From: CAZJBS01 sp964544475
Lineage (GTDB): Bacteria; CLD3; SB21
Assembly (NCBI GenBank): GCA_964544475.1
Contig: CAZJBS010000025.1
Location: forward strand, 1 to 45,580
Length of the DNA stretch: 45,580 nt
Reading direction: 5' to 3'
Shown here: piece by piece, positions 6,646-14,900 of the stretch
Position numbering within the stretch: the first letter of the stretch is position 1
Layout: every line of letters begins with the position of its first letter
Translations under genes and position numbers: made by a program
The notes under the pieces: model-generated
What the model was told of the DNA's origin: nothing
The model's database searches: none
Seen by the model: the letters and a program-made list of their open reading frames with translations, nothing else

Positions 6646-9579
6646 ATGCACAATGAAGTCCGCATGAAAAAAAAACTCATCGAAGTCGCCCTCCCGCTCG
6701 AAGCCATCAATAAGGCTTCAGTTAGAGAAGGCTACATCTATCGGGGTAACCCTTCAGCGCTGCACAAGTGGTGGGCTCAACGACCATTGGCCGCGGCGAG
6801 AGCTGTAATCTTTGCGCAGATGGTGGATGACCCGTCGTCTTATCCTGATTTATTCCCCACTGAGAGGAAGCAAGAAAAAGAGCGACAACGGTTATTCAAA
6901 ATCATCGAAGACCTGGTGCTGTGGGAGAATACTACGAACGAGACCGTGCTGCAGGCGGCACGCGACGAAATCTGGGCAAGCTGGCGGCGCGCCTGCGCCG
7001 AGAATGCGGACCATCCCAGGGCAAAGGAACTGTTCGACCGAAACAAACTGCCTGCCTTCCACGATCCCTTCGCCGGCGGCGGGGCGCTGCCGCTCGAAGC
7101 CCAGCGACTCGGGCTCGAGGCTTTCGCGAGTGACCTCAACCCGGTGGCGGTACTGATCAACAAGGCGATGATCGAGATCCCGCCAAAATTCGCAGGGAAG
7201 CCGCCGGTGAACCCCGAGGCGCGCAAGGACAAGAACCTGTTTACCCGGGAGTGGAAGGGCGCGCAGGGCCTCGCCGAGGACGTGCGCCACTACGGCCAGT
7301 GGATGCGCGACGAGGCCGAGAAGCGCATCGGCCACCTCTATCCGAAGGTCGAGGTCACCGCCGAGATGGCAAAGGGCCGACCCGATCTGAAGCCGTACGT
7401 AGGCAAGAAGCTGACAGTAATTGCCTGGCTCTGGGCACGCACGGTGAAGAGCCCGAACCCGGCCTTCGCCAAGGTGGACGTGCCACTCGCCTCGACCTTT
7501 ATGCTCTCCACCAAGGCGGGCAAGGAGGCGTATGTGGAACCGGTGATCGAGAACGGCCTGCCCGCCGAAGCTTCGGCGAAGGCGGGCGGCTATCGCTTCA
7601 CGGTGAAGGTCGGGAAGCCGAAGGATGCGGAGGGGGCCAAGAATGGAACCAAGGCGGCAGGCAAAGGCGCCGGGTTTTTCTGCGTGATGTCTGGGAGTCC
7701 AATCGACGGAAAACACATAAAATCCCAAGCTCAGCAGTTCGGTCTAGGTGTAAGAATGATGGCAATCGTTGCAGAGGGTAGTCGAGGTCGGGTGTACCTT
7801 AGCCCCAATGCAGACCATGAATCTACTGCCTACGGCGCTAAAGTGACGTGGAAACCTGAGCAGGAACTTGTGGGAAAGACTCGCGATCAAATGCCTCTCT
7901 ACGGAATGAACACGATTGGCGATCTCTTCACGTCTCGACAGTTGGTGGCGTTGACAACCTTCTCCGACTTAGTGCAGGAAGGGCGCGAGCGGGTGCTGCG
8001 CGACGCCCTCCAAGCCGGCCTACTTAGCGATGTCAAGCCCCTCCGCGACGGCGGCATCGGCGCCACAGCATACGCTGAAGCGGTGGGTGTCTATCTGGCC
8101 TTCTCTCAGGACAAGACGTGCGAGTACGGTTGCACTATCGTCCCTTGGTACAGCAAGGAAGACCGCCCAAAAGGATTGTTCGCTCGACAAGCGATCCCGA
8201 TGGTCTGGGACTTCGCAGAGGTGAATCCTCTTAGCGACATCGGGGGGAGCTTCTCTAAGTCCGTTGAGATTGTTGCAGGTGCGCTGAGTGGATGTTCTGT
8301 GCACTCCCCGGCTGGAGAAGCACATCAGGGAGACGCCGTCCGCACGAATCTGGCAGACGGGGCGCTCGTCTCCACCGACCCACCATACTTTGGCAACATT
8401 TGCTACGCTGACCTGTCCGACTTTTTCTACGTGTGGCTGCGTCGCTCGCTTCGATCCGTCTTCCCCGACCTGTTTAGCACGCTCGCCGTGCCCAAAGCCG
8501 AAGAACTGGTTGCGTCACCATACCGCCATGGTAGCAGGGAGAAGGCCGAGACGTTTTTCCTTGATGGCATGACCCATGCCATGCATCAACTTGCAGGACA
8601 AGCGCATCCGGCATTCCCCGTCACGATCTACTATGCCTTCAAACAGTCGGAAAGTGATAGTGATGAAGGCACGACAAACACCGGCTGGGATACCTTCTTG
8701 GCCGCCGTCATCGCGGCTGGCTTCACCATCAGCGGCACTTGGCCGATGCGCACGGAACGCGGCGCTCGATCGATCGGCATCGGCACCAATGCCCTCGCTT
8801 CCAGTATCATTCTCGTTTGCCGCCCGCGTGCCGCCGAGGCACCCACTGCCACGCGTCGCGAGTTCGTCAGCGCGCTCAAGGGCGAGCTTCCCACGGCGCT
8901 CGCCCACCTCCAGCGCGGCAATATCGCGCCCGTGGACCTGGCGCAGGCGGCCATCGGACCGGGCATGGCGGTCTACACGCGCTACGCGAAGGTGCTCGAC
9001 GCCGAGGGTAAGCCGCTCAGCGTGCGCGAGGCGCTGGCCCTCATCAACCAGACCCTCGATGAGACTCTGGCCGAGCAGGAGGGTGACTTCGACGCCGACA
9101 GCCGCTGGGCCCTGACATGGTTCGAGCAGCACGGCTTCGCCGACGGCGAATATGGCGTAGCCGAGCAACTCAGCAAGTCCAAGAACACGAGCGTCGCCGG
9201 CATGGTCGAGGCAGGCATCCTCGAATCGAAGCGCGGCAAGGTGCGGCTGCTGAAGCCCGAGGAACTGCCCGCCGACTGGGACCCGGCCACCGACGCGCGT
9301 CTCACCGCCTGGGAGACCGTCCACCATTTGATTCGCGTGCTGGCGAGCAGTGGCGAAAGCGCGGCAGCCGGGCTGGTTATGAAATTGGGAAGTAAGGCAG
9401 AAATCGCCCGGGAGATGGCCTACCGGCTATACACGACCTGTGAGCGAAAGAAAAGGGCCGCCGAGGCGATCTCATACAATGGGCTCGTTCAAAGTTGGCC
9501 GGAGATTACACGGTTGGCGAGCGAAGGAGCCAGGACCGTACAGCGACAGGGTGATATCTTTGATGAAACGGAGGCTTAG
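6646..9579 (+). CDS. DUF1156 DNA methyltransferase of the defence operon
   Basis: 977 residues. It begins with the DUF1156 signature (SVREGYIYRGNPSALHKWW, AQRPLAAARAVIFAQ) and carries an AdoMet-binding motif I, DPFAGGG, at 140-146 and a catalytic DPPY at 578-581. DPPY fits an N6-adenine or N4-cytosine amino-methyltransferase. About 430 residues separate the two motifs, as expected for this family. In Hma-type systems it would mark host DNA so that the ATPase/helicase complex attacks unmodified phage DNA (inference). ATGs at 6646 and 6664 are both possible; the second is followed by nine A residues, a slippage-prone run. An in-frame insertion encoding LPAEASAKAG lies near residue 306. The stop is 2 bases before the next gene. 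Confidence 0.92.
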   Translation: MHNEVRMKKKLIEVALPLEAINKASVREGYIYRGNPSALHKWWAQRPLAAARAVIFAQMVDDPSSYPDLFPTERKQEKERQRLFKIIEDLVLWENTTNETVLQAARDEIWASWRRACAENADHPRAKELFDRNKLPAFHDPFAGGGALPLEAQRLGLEAFASDLNPVAVLINKAMIEIPPKFAGKPPVNPEARKDKNLFTREWKGAQGLAEDVRHYGQWMRDEAEKRIGHLYPKVEVTAEMAKGRPDLKPYVGKKLTVIAWLWARTVKSPNPAFAKVDVPLASTFMLSTKAGKEAYVEPVIENGLPAEASAKAGGYRFTVKVGKPKDAEGAKNGTKAAGKGAGFFCVMSGSPIDGKHIKSQAQQFGLGVRMMAIVAEGSRGRVYLSPNADHESTAYGAKVTWKPEQELVGKTRDQMPLYGMNTIGDLFTSRQLVALTTFSDLVQEGRERVLRDALQAGLLSDVKPLRDGGIGATAYAEAVGVYLAFSQDKTCEYGCTIVPWYSKEDRPKGLFARQAIPMVWDFAEVNPLSDIGGSFSKSVEIVAGALSGCSVHSPAGEAHQGDAVRTNLADGALVSTDPPYFGNICYADLSDFFYVWLRRSLRSVFPDLFSTLAVPKAEELVASPYRHGSREKAETFFLDGMTHAMHQLAGQAHPAFPVTIYYAFKQSESDSDEGTTNTGWDTFLAAVIAAGFTISGTWPMRTERGARSIGIGTNALASSIILVCRPRAAEAPTATRREFVSALKGELPTALAHLQRGNIAPVDLAQAAIGPGMAVYTRYAKVLDAEGKPLSVREALALINQTLDETLAEQEGDFDADSRWALTWFEQHGFADGEYGVAEQLSKSKNTSVAGMVEAGILESKRGKVRLLKPEELPADWDPATDARLTAWETVHHLIRVLASSGESAAAGLVMKLGSKAEIAREMAYRLYTTCERKKRAAEAISYNGLVQSWPEITRLASEGARTVQRQGDIFDETEA
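7561..7586. repeat. Small palindromic repeat inserted in the methyltransferase gene
   Basis: CCCGCC at 7561-7566 pairs with GGCGGG at 7581-7586, and a perfect 14-bp palindrome GCCGAAGCTTCGGC occupies 7564-7577. In frame it reads PAEASAKAG. From memory, related methyltransferases read directly from ENG to GYRF here, so about 30 bases look inserted. The same peptide string is familiar from dispersed repeats in many metagenomic genomes. Confidence 0.6.
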
Positions 9580-9581
9580 AC

Positions 9582-12500
9582 ATGGCGATTACCAATCATG
9601 ATCGAATAAGCAAGGCCATGGAATTGCTCAAGGAAGGGCTGGCACCCTTTGTCGAGCGTGAATTGAAAGCTGAGGACGCTCAGGGATGGCTGGATTTAGT
9701 CCGGACTTCCCTGCCGGATACGCAGACTCAATTGTTTGAAAACTCCGGAACTCCTAAGTGGGACGCGGTGTCCCTCCTTGTTGTGATGTGGAATCAATGG
9801 AATCAGATTTTCAGAAAGACGCTGGGATATTCTGAGCGTGCGCTAGTTTCAGAACTTCGCGATGTCCGAAATAGATGGGCCCACCAGCAACCCTTCTCGG
9901 GAGACGATGCTGATCGGGCGTTGGATTCCATAGCAAGACTGCTTACCGCCATCTCTGCGCCTCAAGCCGAGGAAGTCAATCGCCTCAAGATGGAACTGCG
10001 TCGTTTGATTTTTGATGAACAGGTCAGAGGCGAGAAACGCAAGGTTGGAGGCTCCCTGATTGAAACATCCTCTTCAAGCGCGCTAAAGCCGTGGCGTGAG
10101 GTCATCACACCGCACGAAGACGTGGCCAAAGGGCGTTACCAGCAGGCCGAGTTCGCCGCCGATCTCTGGCAAGTGCATCTTGGCGAAGGCAGCGATGAGT
10201 ATCGGAAGCCCGATGAATTCTTCAGAAGGACGTTTCTGACCGAAAGCCTGAAGCGACTTCTTATAAGCGGAATTCAGAGAATTTCCGGCAAGGGTGGAGA
10301 TCCCGTCGTTCAGCTTCAAACCAATTTTGGTGGAGGCAAAACACATTCGATGCTGGCGCTCTATCATCTTTTCTCCGGCGCCAAAGCCAGCGACCTTGCC
10401 GGTGTGGATTCGGTCCTTGCCGAAGCGGGTATGAAGTCTCTGCCAACCGCCAAACGAGTCGTACTGGTCGGCAACCGGATTTCCCCGGGAAATCCCGTCA
10501 AAAAAACCGATGGCACGCTTGTTCGGACTTTGTGGGGTGAAATTGCCTATCAGTTGGGCGGAAAGAAAGCCTTCGATCGCATAGCCAAGGACGATGAGAA
10601 AGCCACAAGTCCCGGCGACGCAATCAGGGAATTGATGGTCGAACATGGTCCTTGTCTGATCCTGATTGATGAGTGGGTGGCATATGCGAGGCAGTTGCAC
10701 GACTCTGCTGATCTGCCGGGCGGTAGTTTCGAAACCATGTTTACGTTTGCTCAGGCCTTGACCGAATCCGCCAAAGTGGCCAAGAACTGTCTTTTGGTCG
10801 TATCGTTGCCGGCATCCGACAGTTCGCCTTCGCCGCATACTCAGGTGGACGACGTTGAAGTTGGCGGTATTCGTGGTCGTGAAGCTCTGGATCGTCTTCG
10901 AAATGTCATCGGCCGTGTGGAATCCTCATGGCGCCCGGCCACCGCTGAAGAAGGATTTGAGATTGTCCGTCGCCGTTTGTTCGAGCCCCTGGCAGGGCCG
11001 GACGCCTTCAAGCAGAGGGATGTGACGGCACGGGCCTTCGCAGACCTTTATCGCGCCCAATCAGCGGAGTTTCCGAGCGAATGCAGGAATGCTGACTATG
11101 AAAAGCGCATTCAAGCCGCCTATCCGATTCATCCGGAGATATTCGACAGACTGTATACGGATTGGTCTACCCTTGTCAAGTTCCAGCGCACTCGCGGAGT
11201 CCTTCGGCTTATGGCGTCCGTAATCCACTGTTTGTGGGAAAAAGGTGACAAGAATCCGATTATTCTCCCATCGACCATTCCAATCGACGACCAGCGTGTT
11301 CAGTTTGAATTGACTCGTTATCTCTCGGACAATTGGATTCCAATTATTGAGAAAGATGTGGATGGGGCTAATTCACTGCCCCTGAGAATTGATTCGGAAG
11401 TGCCGAATCTGGGAAAGGTCCATGCGACTCGGCGTGTAGCCCGCACTATCTATCTTGGTTCGGCTCCAACGACGACCACTGCGCATCGCGGGCTGGAAGA
11501 TCGCCGAATAAAGCTGGGATGCGTAATGCCCGGCGAGTCTCCGGCTGTATTTGGAGATGCCTTGCGCAGGCTGGCCGCCACGGCCACCTACCTGTACCAG
11601 GACGGGCCACGGGCCTGGTACGCCACGCAGCCGACCGTCACCAAGCTCGCCGAGGATCGCGCAGAACAACTCAAACGCGATCCGGATAAGATCGCGAGTG
11701 AGCTTGATTCAAGACTGCGGGAAGACCTCAAGAAACATGGAAGTTTTTCCCGCGTGCATCCCATGCCCCGCTCCGGATCGGATGTTCCGGACGACGTAGA
11801 CACACGCCTGGTCATTTTGCCGGCTGAACACTCATACAGCAAAGAGGCTGGCAATCCTGCAGAGACATTTGCAAAAAGCGTGCTCGAATCGAGGGGGAAC
11901 ATTCCCCGCCTCTATCGCAATACCCTGGTGTTTCTCGCAGCGGATCGTGTTCGATTGCAGGACCTTGATGAAGCTTTGCGCAAATATCTGGCATGGAAGT
12001 CCGTTCTCGAAGAAAAGGATGTCCTGAACCTCGATCCCCACCAAACGCGGCAGGCTGAAATGCAGAAGAAGTCGGCTGACACATCGGTGACGGCGCGACT
12101 GCCAGAGACGTACCAGTGGCTGTTGGTACCGGTTCAGGAGCAAGTCAATGCATCTTTGACGTGGCAGGCCATTCGACTGTCAGGAAGTGATGCTTTGGCC
12201 GAAAGAGCCAGTAAGAAGCTTAGAAGCGACGAATTGATGGTGACCACCCTGGCGGCGACCAGACTGCGAATGGAGTTGGATCGCATTCCTTTGTGGCGCG
12301 GCAATCACGTGTCTGTGAAGCAATTGGTTGAAGACTTCGCACGATACAATTACCTGACAAGAGTGGCTAATCCGAGCGTTCTCCTCGATTCGGTTCGTGA
12401 CGGCCTGACCTTGCTAACGTGGAGGTCCGAGTCATTTGCGTATGCTGATCGATATGACGAAGTTGCTGGAAGATATGTCGGTTTGCGGGCTGGACACACT

Positions 12501-12914
12501 CCAACTCTGACTTCGGACAGTGACGGTGTACTGGTCAGACCCGAAGTAGCGGCTCTTCAGATTGATGCAGATATTGAACAGTCACCTACTGCAGATACCC
12601 CAAAAGAGAAAATATCAGAAGGCAGGGACTCTACCCAATTGGCGGGTGCGAGTAAGGACCAGTCGGCCGTCGAAGCCAAGCCGCATCGTTACCACGGCAC
12701 CGTTGAACTGAATTCCGCCCGTGTGGGTCGGGATGCAAGCCGGATTGCAGACGAAGTTATCTCTCATCTGACGGGTATCGTCGGCGCCACGGTTCGTATT
12801 ACACTCGAAATTGACGCAGAAATCCCAAATGGCGCTTCCGATCAAGTCGTCCGTACGGTCACAGAGAACAGCCGGACATTAAGATTTTCGAGTCACGGAT
12901 TTGAGAAGGAGTAA
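9582..12914 (+). CDS. HEPN (Swt1-like) and DUF499 ATPase of the defence operon
   Basis: 1110 residues, ATG two bases after the methyltransferase stop, with ggagg about 8 bases upstream. Residues 1-145 are a Swt1-like HEPN domain with the RNase-type motif R96-N-x3-H101 (RNRWAH). The rest is DUF499, a large P-loop ATPase: Walker A GGGKTH at 250-255 and Walker B LILIDEW with D363-E364. The C-terminus (RVGRDASRIADEVI onward) ends as expected for the family, so the protein is complete. It is the ATPase partner in Hma-like loci. HEPN domains are often toxic RNases or RNA-binding modules, so it may couple DNA recognition to RNA cleavage or abortive infection (inference). Confidence 0.9.
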   Translation: MAITNHDRISKAMELLKEGLAPFVERELKAEDAQGWLDLVRTSLPDTQTQLFENSGTPKWDAVSLLVVMWNQWNQIFRKTLGYSERALVSELRDVRNRWAHQQPFSGDDADRALDSIARLLTAISAPQAEEVNRLKMELRRLIFDEQVRGEKRKVGGSLIETSSSSALKPWREVITPHEDVAKGRYQQAEFAADLWQVHLGEGSDEYRKPDEFFRRTFLTESLKRLLISGIQRISGKGGDPVVQLQTNFGGGKTHSMLALYHLFSGAKASDLAGVDSVLAEAGMKSLPTAKRVVLVGNRISPGNPVKKTDGTLVRTLWGEIAYQLGGKKAFDRIAKDDEKATSPGDAIRELMVEHGPCLILIDEWVAYARQLHDSADLPGGSFETMFTFAQALTESAKVAKNCLLVVSLPASDSSPSPHTQVDDVEVGGIRGREALDRLRNVIGRVESSWRPATAEEGFEIVRRRLFEPLAGPDAFKQRDVTARAFADLYRAQSAEFPSECRNADYEKRIQAAYPIHPEIFDRLYTDWSTLVKFQRTRGVLRLMASVIHCLWEKGDKNPIILPSTIPIDDQRVQFELTRYLSDNWIPIIEKDVDGANSLPLRIDSEVPNLGKVHATRRVARTIYLGSAPTTTTAHRGLEDRRIKLGCVMPGESPAVFGDALRRLAATATYLYQDGPRAWYATQPTVTKLAEDRAEQLKRDPDKIASELDSRLREDLKKHGSFSRVHPMPRSGSDVPDDVDTRLVILPAEHSYSKEAGNPAETFAKSVLESRGNIPRLYRNTLVFLAADRVRLQDLDEALRKYLAWKSVLEEKDVLNLDPHQTRQAEMQKKSADTSVTARLPETYQWLLVPVQEQVNASLTWQAIRLSGSDALAERASKKLRSDELMVTTLAATRLRMELDRIPLWRGNHVSVKQLVEDFARYNYLTRVANPSVLLDSVRDGLTLLTWRSESFAYADRYDEVAGRYVGLRAGHTPTLTSDSDGVLVRPEVAALQIDADIEQSPTADTPKEKISEGRDSTQLAGASKDQSAVEAKPHRYHGTVELNSARVGRDASRIADEVISHLTGIVGATVRITLEIDAEIPNGASDQVVRTVTENSRTLRFSSHGFEKE

Positions 12915-12946
12915 AGACAACAAAAGCGCTTCGTTGTTGGTCTTGA

Positions 12947-13133
12947 AACTGGCAGGTCGTGGATAAGGGTATGGAACTCCTGGTCAGCCTGGACCAATTG
13001 TACCAAAAGGCGGATCCCGCCAACAAGTGCTTGCTGGTTGGTTCGATATTCCCTGAGAAGTTATTTTATGAAGCCGGAAAGTTTCGAACCAATGAAAATA
13101 ATGAATTTATGTCAATATTTGAGGGAAATTTTG
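12947..13133 (+). pseudogene. C-terminal remnant of a serine site-specific recombinase
   Basis: The frame from 12947 encodes GMELLVSLDQLYQKAD, then LVGSIFPEKLFYEAGKFRT and NEFMSIFE. Large serine recombinases typically end with SIFPEKLxFExxxYRTxxxNE, just as here (family knowledge). A stop lies directly upstream and the catalytic and zinc-ribbon parts are absent, so only the tail survives. The frame then runs into the antisense of tRNA-Val. It begins 32 bases after the defence operon and marks the right edge of the island, as a leftover of integration or recombination. Confidence 0.65.
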
Positions 13134-13139
13134 AGCGAG

Positions 13140-13213
13140 TGGACACAGGTGGATTCGAACCACCGACCCCTACGATGTCAACGTAGTACTCTAACCAACT
13201 GAGCTATGTGTCC
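13140..13213 (-). tRNA. tRNA-Val (GAC)
   Basis: A 74-base cloverleaf: acceptor GGACACA/TGTGTCC, anticodon stem CTACG/CGTAG around TTGACAT (anticodon GAC), T-arm GGTGG-TTCGAAT-CCACC, discriminator A. CCA is not encoded. It is the last gene of a four-tRNA minus-strand cluster and lies next to the recombinase remnant. Confidence 0.96.
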
Positions 13214-13243
13214 AATGTGTTTCGTTTCTTCTATCTTCTTCCG

Positions 13244-13330
13244 TGCTCGGAGCCGGAATCGAACCGGCACGGACTGTTAAGGTCCGCAGGATTTTAAGTC
13301 CTGTGCGTCTACCAATTCCGCCATCCGAGC
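13244..13330 (-). tRNA. tRNA-Leu (TAA)
   Basis: An 87-base type II tRNA with a long variable arm. Acceptor GCTCGGA/TCCGAGC, anticodon stem CAGGA/TCCTG around CTTAAAA (anticodon TAA), T-loop TTCGATT, discriminator A. CCA is not encoded. Confidence 0.96.
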
Positions 13331-13364
13331 TCACCAACCGGTCGCCGTCTTGCACGGAACTTCC

Positions 13365-13438
13365 TGGAGGCGACGAACAGATTCGAACTGTTGATGGGGC
13401 TTTTGCAGAGCCCTGCCTTACCACTTGGCTACGTCGCC
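13365..13438 (-). tRNA. tRNA-Cys (GCA)
   Basis: Acceptor GGCGACG/CGTCGCC, anticodon stem GGGCT/AGCCC around CTGCAAA (anticodon GCA), T-arm AACAG-TTCGAAT-CTGTT, discriminator T. A CCA follows directly (13365-13367 on the complement), the only one of the five tRNAs here to encode it. Confidence 0.95.
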
Positions 13439-13467
13439 AGGGATCGCCAGGAAAGCGCGCAAACAAA

Positions 13468-13504
13468 ATGACCAGAATCCCGATCTACCTGGGAATCTGG
13501 TCAT
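13468..13504 (-). terminator. Hairpin and T-rich tail between tRNA-Gly and tRNA-Cys
   Basis: Arms of 14 bases (ATGACCAGAATCCC and GGGAATCTGGTCAT, one mismatch) around a 9-base loop. On the minus strand TTTTGTTTG follows, so it looks like an intrinsic terminator after tRNA-Gly. I saw no separate promoter for Cys-Leu-Val, so it may leak or act as a processing hairpin. Confidence 0.6.
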
Positions 13505-13565
13505 CAGTTCACGCACTTTCTTAGCTCTGACTTAACAGCAAATCCCATCTGGGTTACACAACACG

Positions 13566-13638
13566 AGCGAGAGACGAGATTCGAACTCGCGACACCAACC
13601 TTGGCAAGGTTGTACTCTACCAACTGAGCTACTCTCGC
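13566..13638 (-). tRNA. tRNA-Gly (GCC)
   Basis: A 73-base cloverleaf: acceptor GCGAGAG/CTCTCGC, anticodon stem CAACC/GGTTG around TTGCCAA (anticodon GCC), T-arm GCGAG-TTCGAAT-CTCGT, discriminator T. CCA is not encoded. It is the first of the cluster, 36 bases after the promoter's -10. Confidence 0.96.
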
Positions 13639-13674
13639 TTAAGAATACCGGCTATTTGCCGATGGTAGTTTGTG

Positions 13675-13703
13675 AATATAGACAAAAAATCGGCGTTTGT
13701 CAA
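13675..13703 (-). promoter_or_regulatory. Strong promoter of the tRNA cluster
   Basis: On the minus strand TTGACA (13703-13698), exactly 17 bases, then TATATT (13680-13675). The -35 is perfect and the -10 is five of six. Transcription would start about 30 bases before tRNA-Gly. Confidence 0.8.
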
Positions 13704-13868
13704 GAAAGTTTTCAGCCTCAATCCATCAAGAAATATTAATAAAATAAATATTATCAATGATTTGATCTTGAAGTATCTGGAAGAAACGGTTGGTCGACAA
13801 GTGAGCAAGTTATTTATTATTAATAACTTCACAAATATAATTACTTTGAGGAATCATTCGGTCCGGTA

Positions 13869-13897
13869 TTGCGTAAACTCAATTTTTTCATTATAAT
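13869..13897 (+). promoter_or_regulatory. Promoter of the M23 peptidase gene
   Basis: TTGCGT (13869-13874), 17 bases, TATAAT (13892-13897). The -10 is perfect and the -35 keeps TTG. The start would be near 13904, about 33 bases before the TTG start codon. Confidence 0.65.
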
Positions 13898-13936
13898 ATC
13901 ATGTCTAGTCTACCCTGCTAAAATGGAGTCTTTTCA

Positions 13937-14797
13937 TTGGTTTTCCACATACTATCAACACTCTTTTTTCTTGTGCTTTTTCTCTCGTCATGCTCGTCCG
14001 GCCTGCGCAATGAGATGGCCCGTCTGGAAATCGAGGCCGACTCTCTGACCTCGCACCTCGGCAGACTGCGTGAGGAATCCAAAGACATCGACCTGCAATG
14101 GTGGCAGCTCAAGTACGAAATCGAATACCTGCGCAACGCCGTGGTAAAATCCGACGCCGATTCCGTGAAAAAGTTTTTCATCGACTATGTGTTTCGATTC
14201 CGTCGTCCTGTCCTGGCCTGGGTTGAGCCGGACCGGCAGTCCCCGTTCCGATTTCCACTCAAGACCGCGGTCGAAAACGAAAAATGGATCGTTCCGATCA
14301 CCTGGGGCCGTCTGTTCTATTTTGATTACAATCATCTCGGCATCGATCTCCACGCCGCTGAGGGCGACACCGTGCGCGCCATCTATGAAGGGACCGTCAT
14401 CAACTATGAAGGGGCGCCCGGCTATGGGGAATTGGTGGTCGTCATCGAACACGAATACAAGGAACCATGGAAAAAGACCTCTCTCCCGGCCCGTTTCCTG
14501 TCCATCTATGGTCACTTGCGCGCCCAGGCCATACGGGACAGCAGCCAGTTTCTCGCATGGAAAAAAGGCGACCGCGTCCGTCGCGGCGATGTGATCGGAT
14601 TTGTCAATGACGACGACCACAATGGCGACGGCGACGAGCACCTCCATCTGGGCATCCGCCTCCAAACTTCCGAGGATGCCCGCCGGAACGGCAAGTGGCT
14701 GCGGGGATACGATGATCGGGACGGCAACCACCTGCAATATTTCATGAATCCGATGGAACTCTTCGGCCGGTATGTGCGGTTCGAATTTCAGGAATAA
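13937..14797 (+). CDS. M23-family peptidase lipoprotein
   Basis: 286 residues. The start is TTG with GGAG 9 bases upstream (aaatGGAGtc). A hydrophobic signal ends in the lipobox LSSC, so the mature protein would be lipidated at Cys19. Residues about 22-70 are a charged heptad-like coiled coil. The peptidase domain has H133-x3-D137 (HLGID) and H235-L-H237, the zinc ligands of M23/LytM endopeptidases, which cut peptidoglycan cross-links. The domain order is that of EnvC/NlpD-like and MepM-like proteins. It has its own promoter and no operon partner. The substrate bond cannot be told from sequence. All metal ligands are present, so it is probably active, unlike degenerate EnvC-type activators. 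Confidence 0.88.
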   Translation: MVFHILSTLFFLVLFLSSCSSGLRNEMARLEIEADSLTSHLGRLREESKDIDLQWWQLKYEIEYLRNAVVKSDADSVKKFFIDYVFRFRRPVLAWVEPDRQSPFRFPLKTAVENEKWIVPITWGRLFYFDYNHLGIDLHAAEGDTVRAIYEGTVINYEGAPGYGELVVVIEHEYKEPWKKTSLPARFLSIYGHLRAQAIRDSSQFLAWKKGDRVRRGDVIGFVNDDDHNGDGDEHLHLGIRLQTSEDARRNGKWLRGYDDRDGNHLQYFMNPMELFGRYVRFEFQE

Positions 14798-14802
14798 TTT
14801 CT

Positions 14803-14832
14803 TTGCATTTTTGTCCGGCCATGCCCTATATT
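14803..14832 (+). promoter_or_regulatory. Promoter of the DHH gene
   Basis: TTGCAT (14803-14808), 18 bases, TATATT (14827-14832). The -10 continues as TATATTTG, which also fits the Bacteroidota TAnnTTTG element, with a TTTG 21 bases before it. The gene starts about 70 bases downstream. Confidence 0.5.
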
Positions 14833-14900
14833 TGGGCACCTTCATTAATGTTATCTGCATTCCGCGGAAAATCGGATTGGTATCATAAGAGGAGCTGTTT

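Larger units (their letters stand above)
13639..13936. other. AT-rich divergent spacer
   Basis: A 298-base stretch, much richer in A+T than its surroundings, between tRNA-Gly (minus) and the M23 gene (plus). It holds one promoter in each direction and a perfect 8-bp dyad (AAGTTATT and AATAACTT, 13807-13829, loop TATTATT). Short frames here look non-coding. Confidence 0.6.

Noticed and set aside
1429..12914. Calling the operon class 1 DISARM
   Set aside because: The helicase is drmD-like and there is a methylase, but no drmA, drmB (DUF1998) or drmC gene is present; DUF1156 plus DUF499 fits Hma-like systems better.
14827..14834. Bacteroidota-type TAnnTTTG promoter
   Set aside because: TATATTTG fits, but TTGCAT with TATATT explains it in the same form as other promoters here, so it is not independent evidence.
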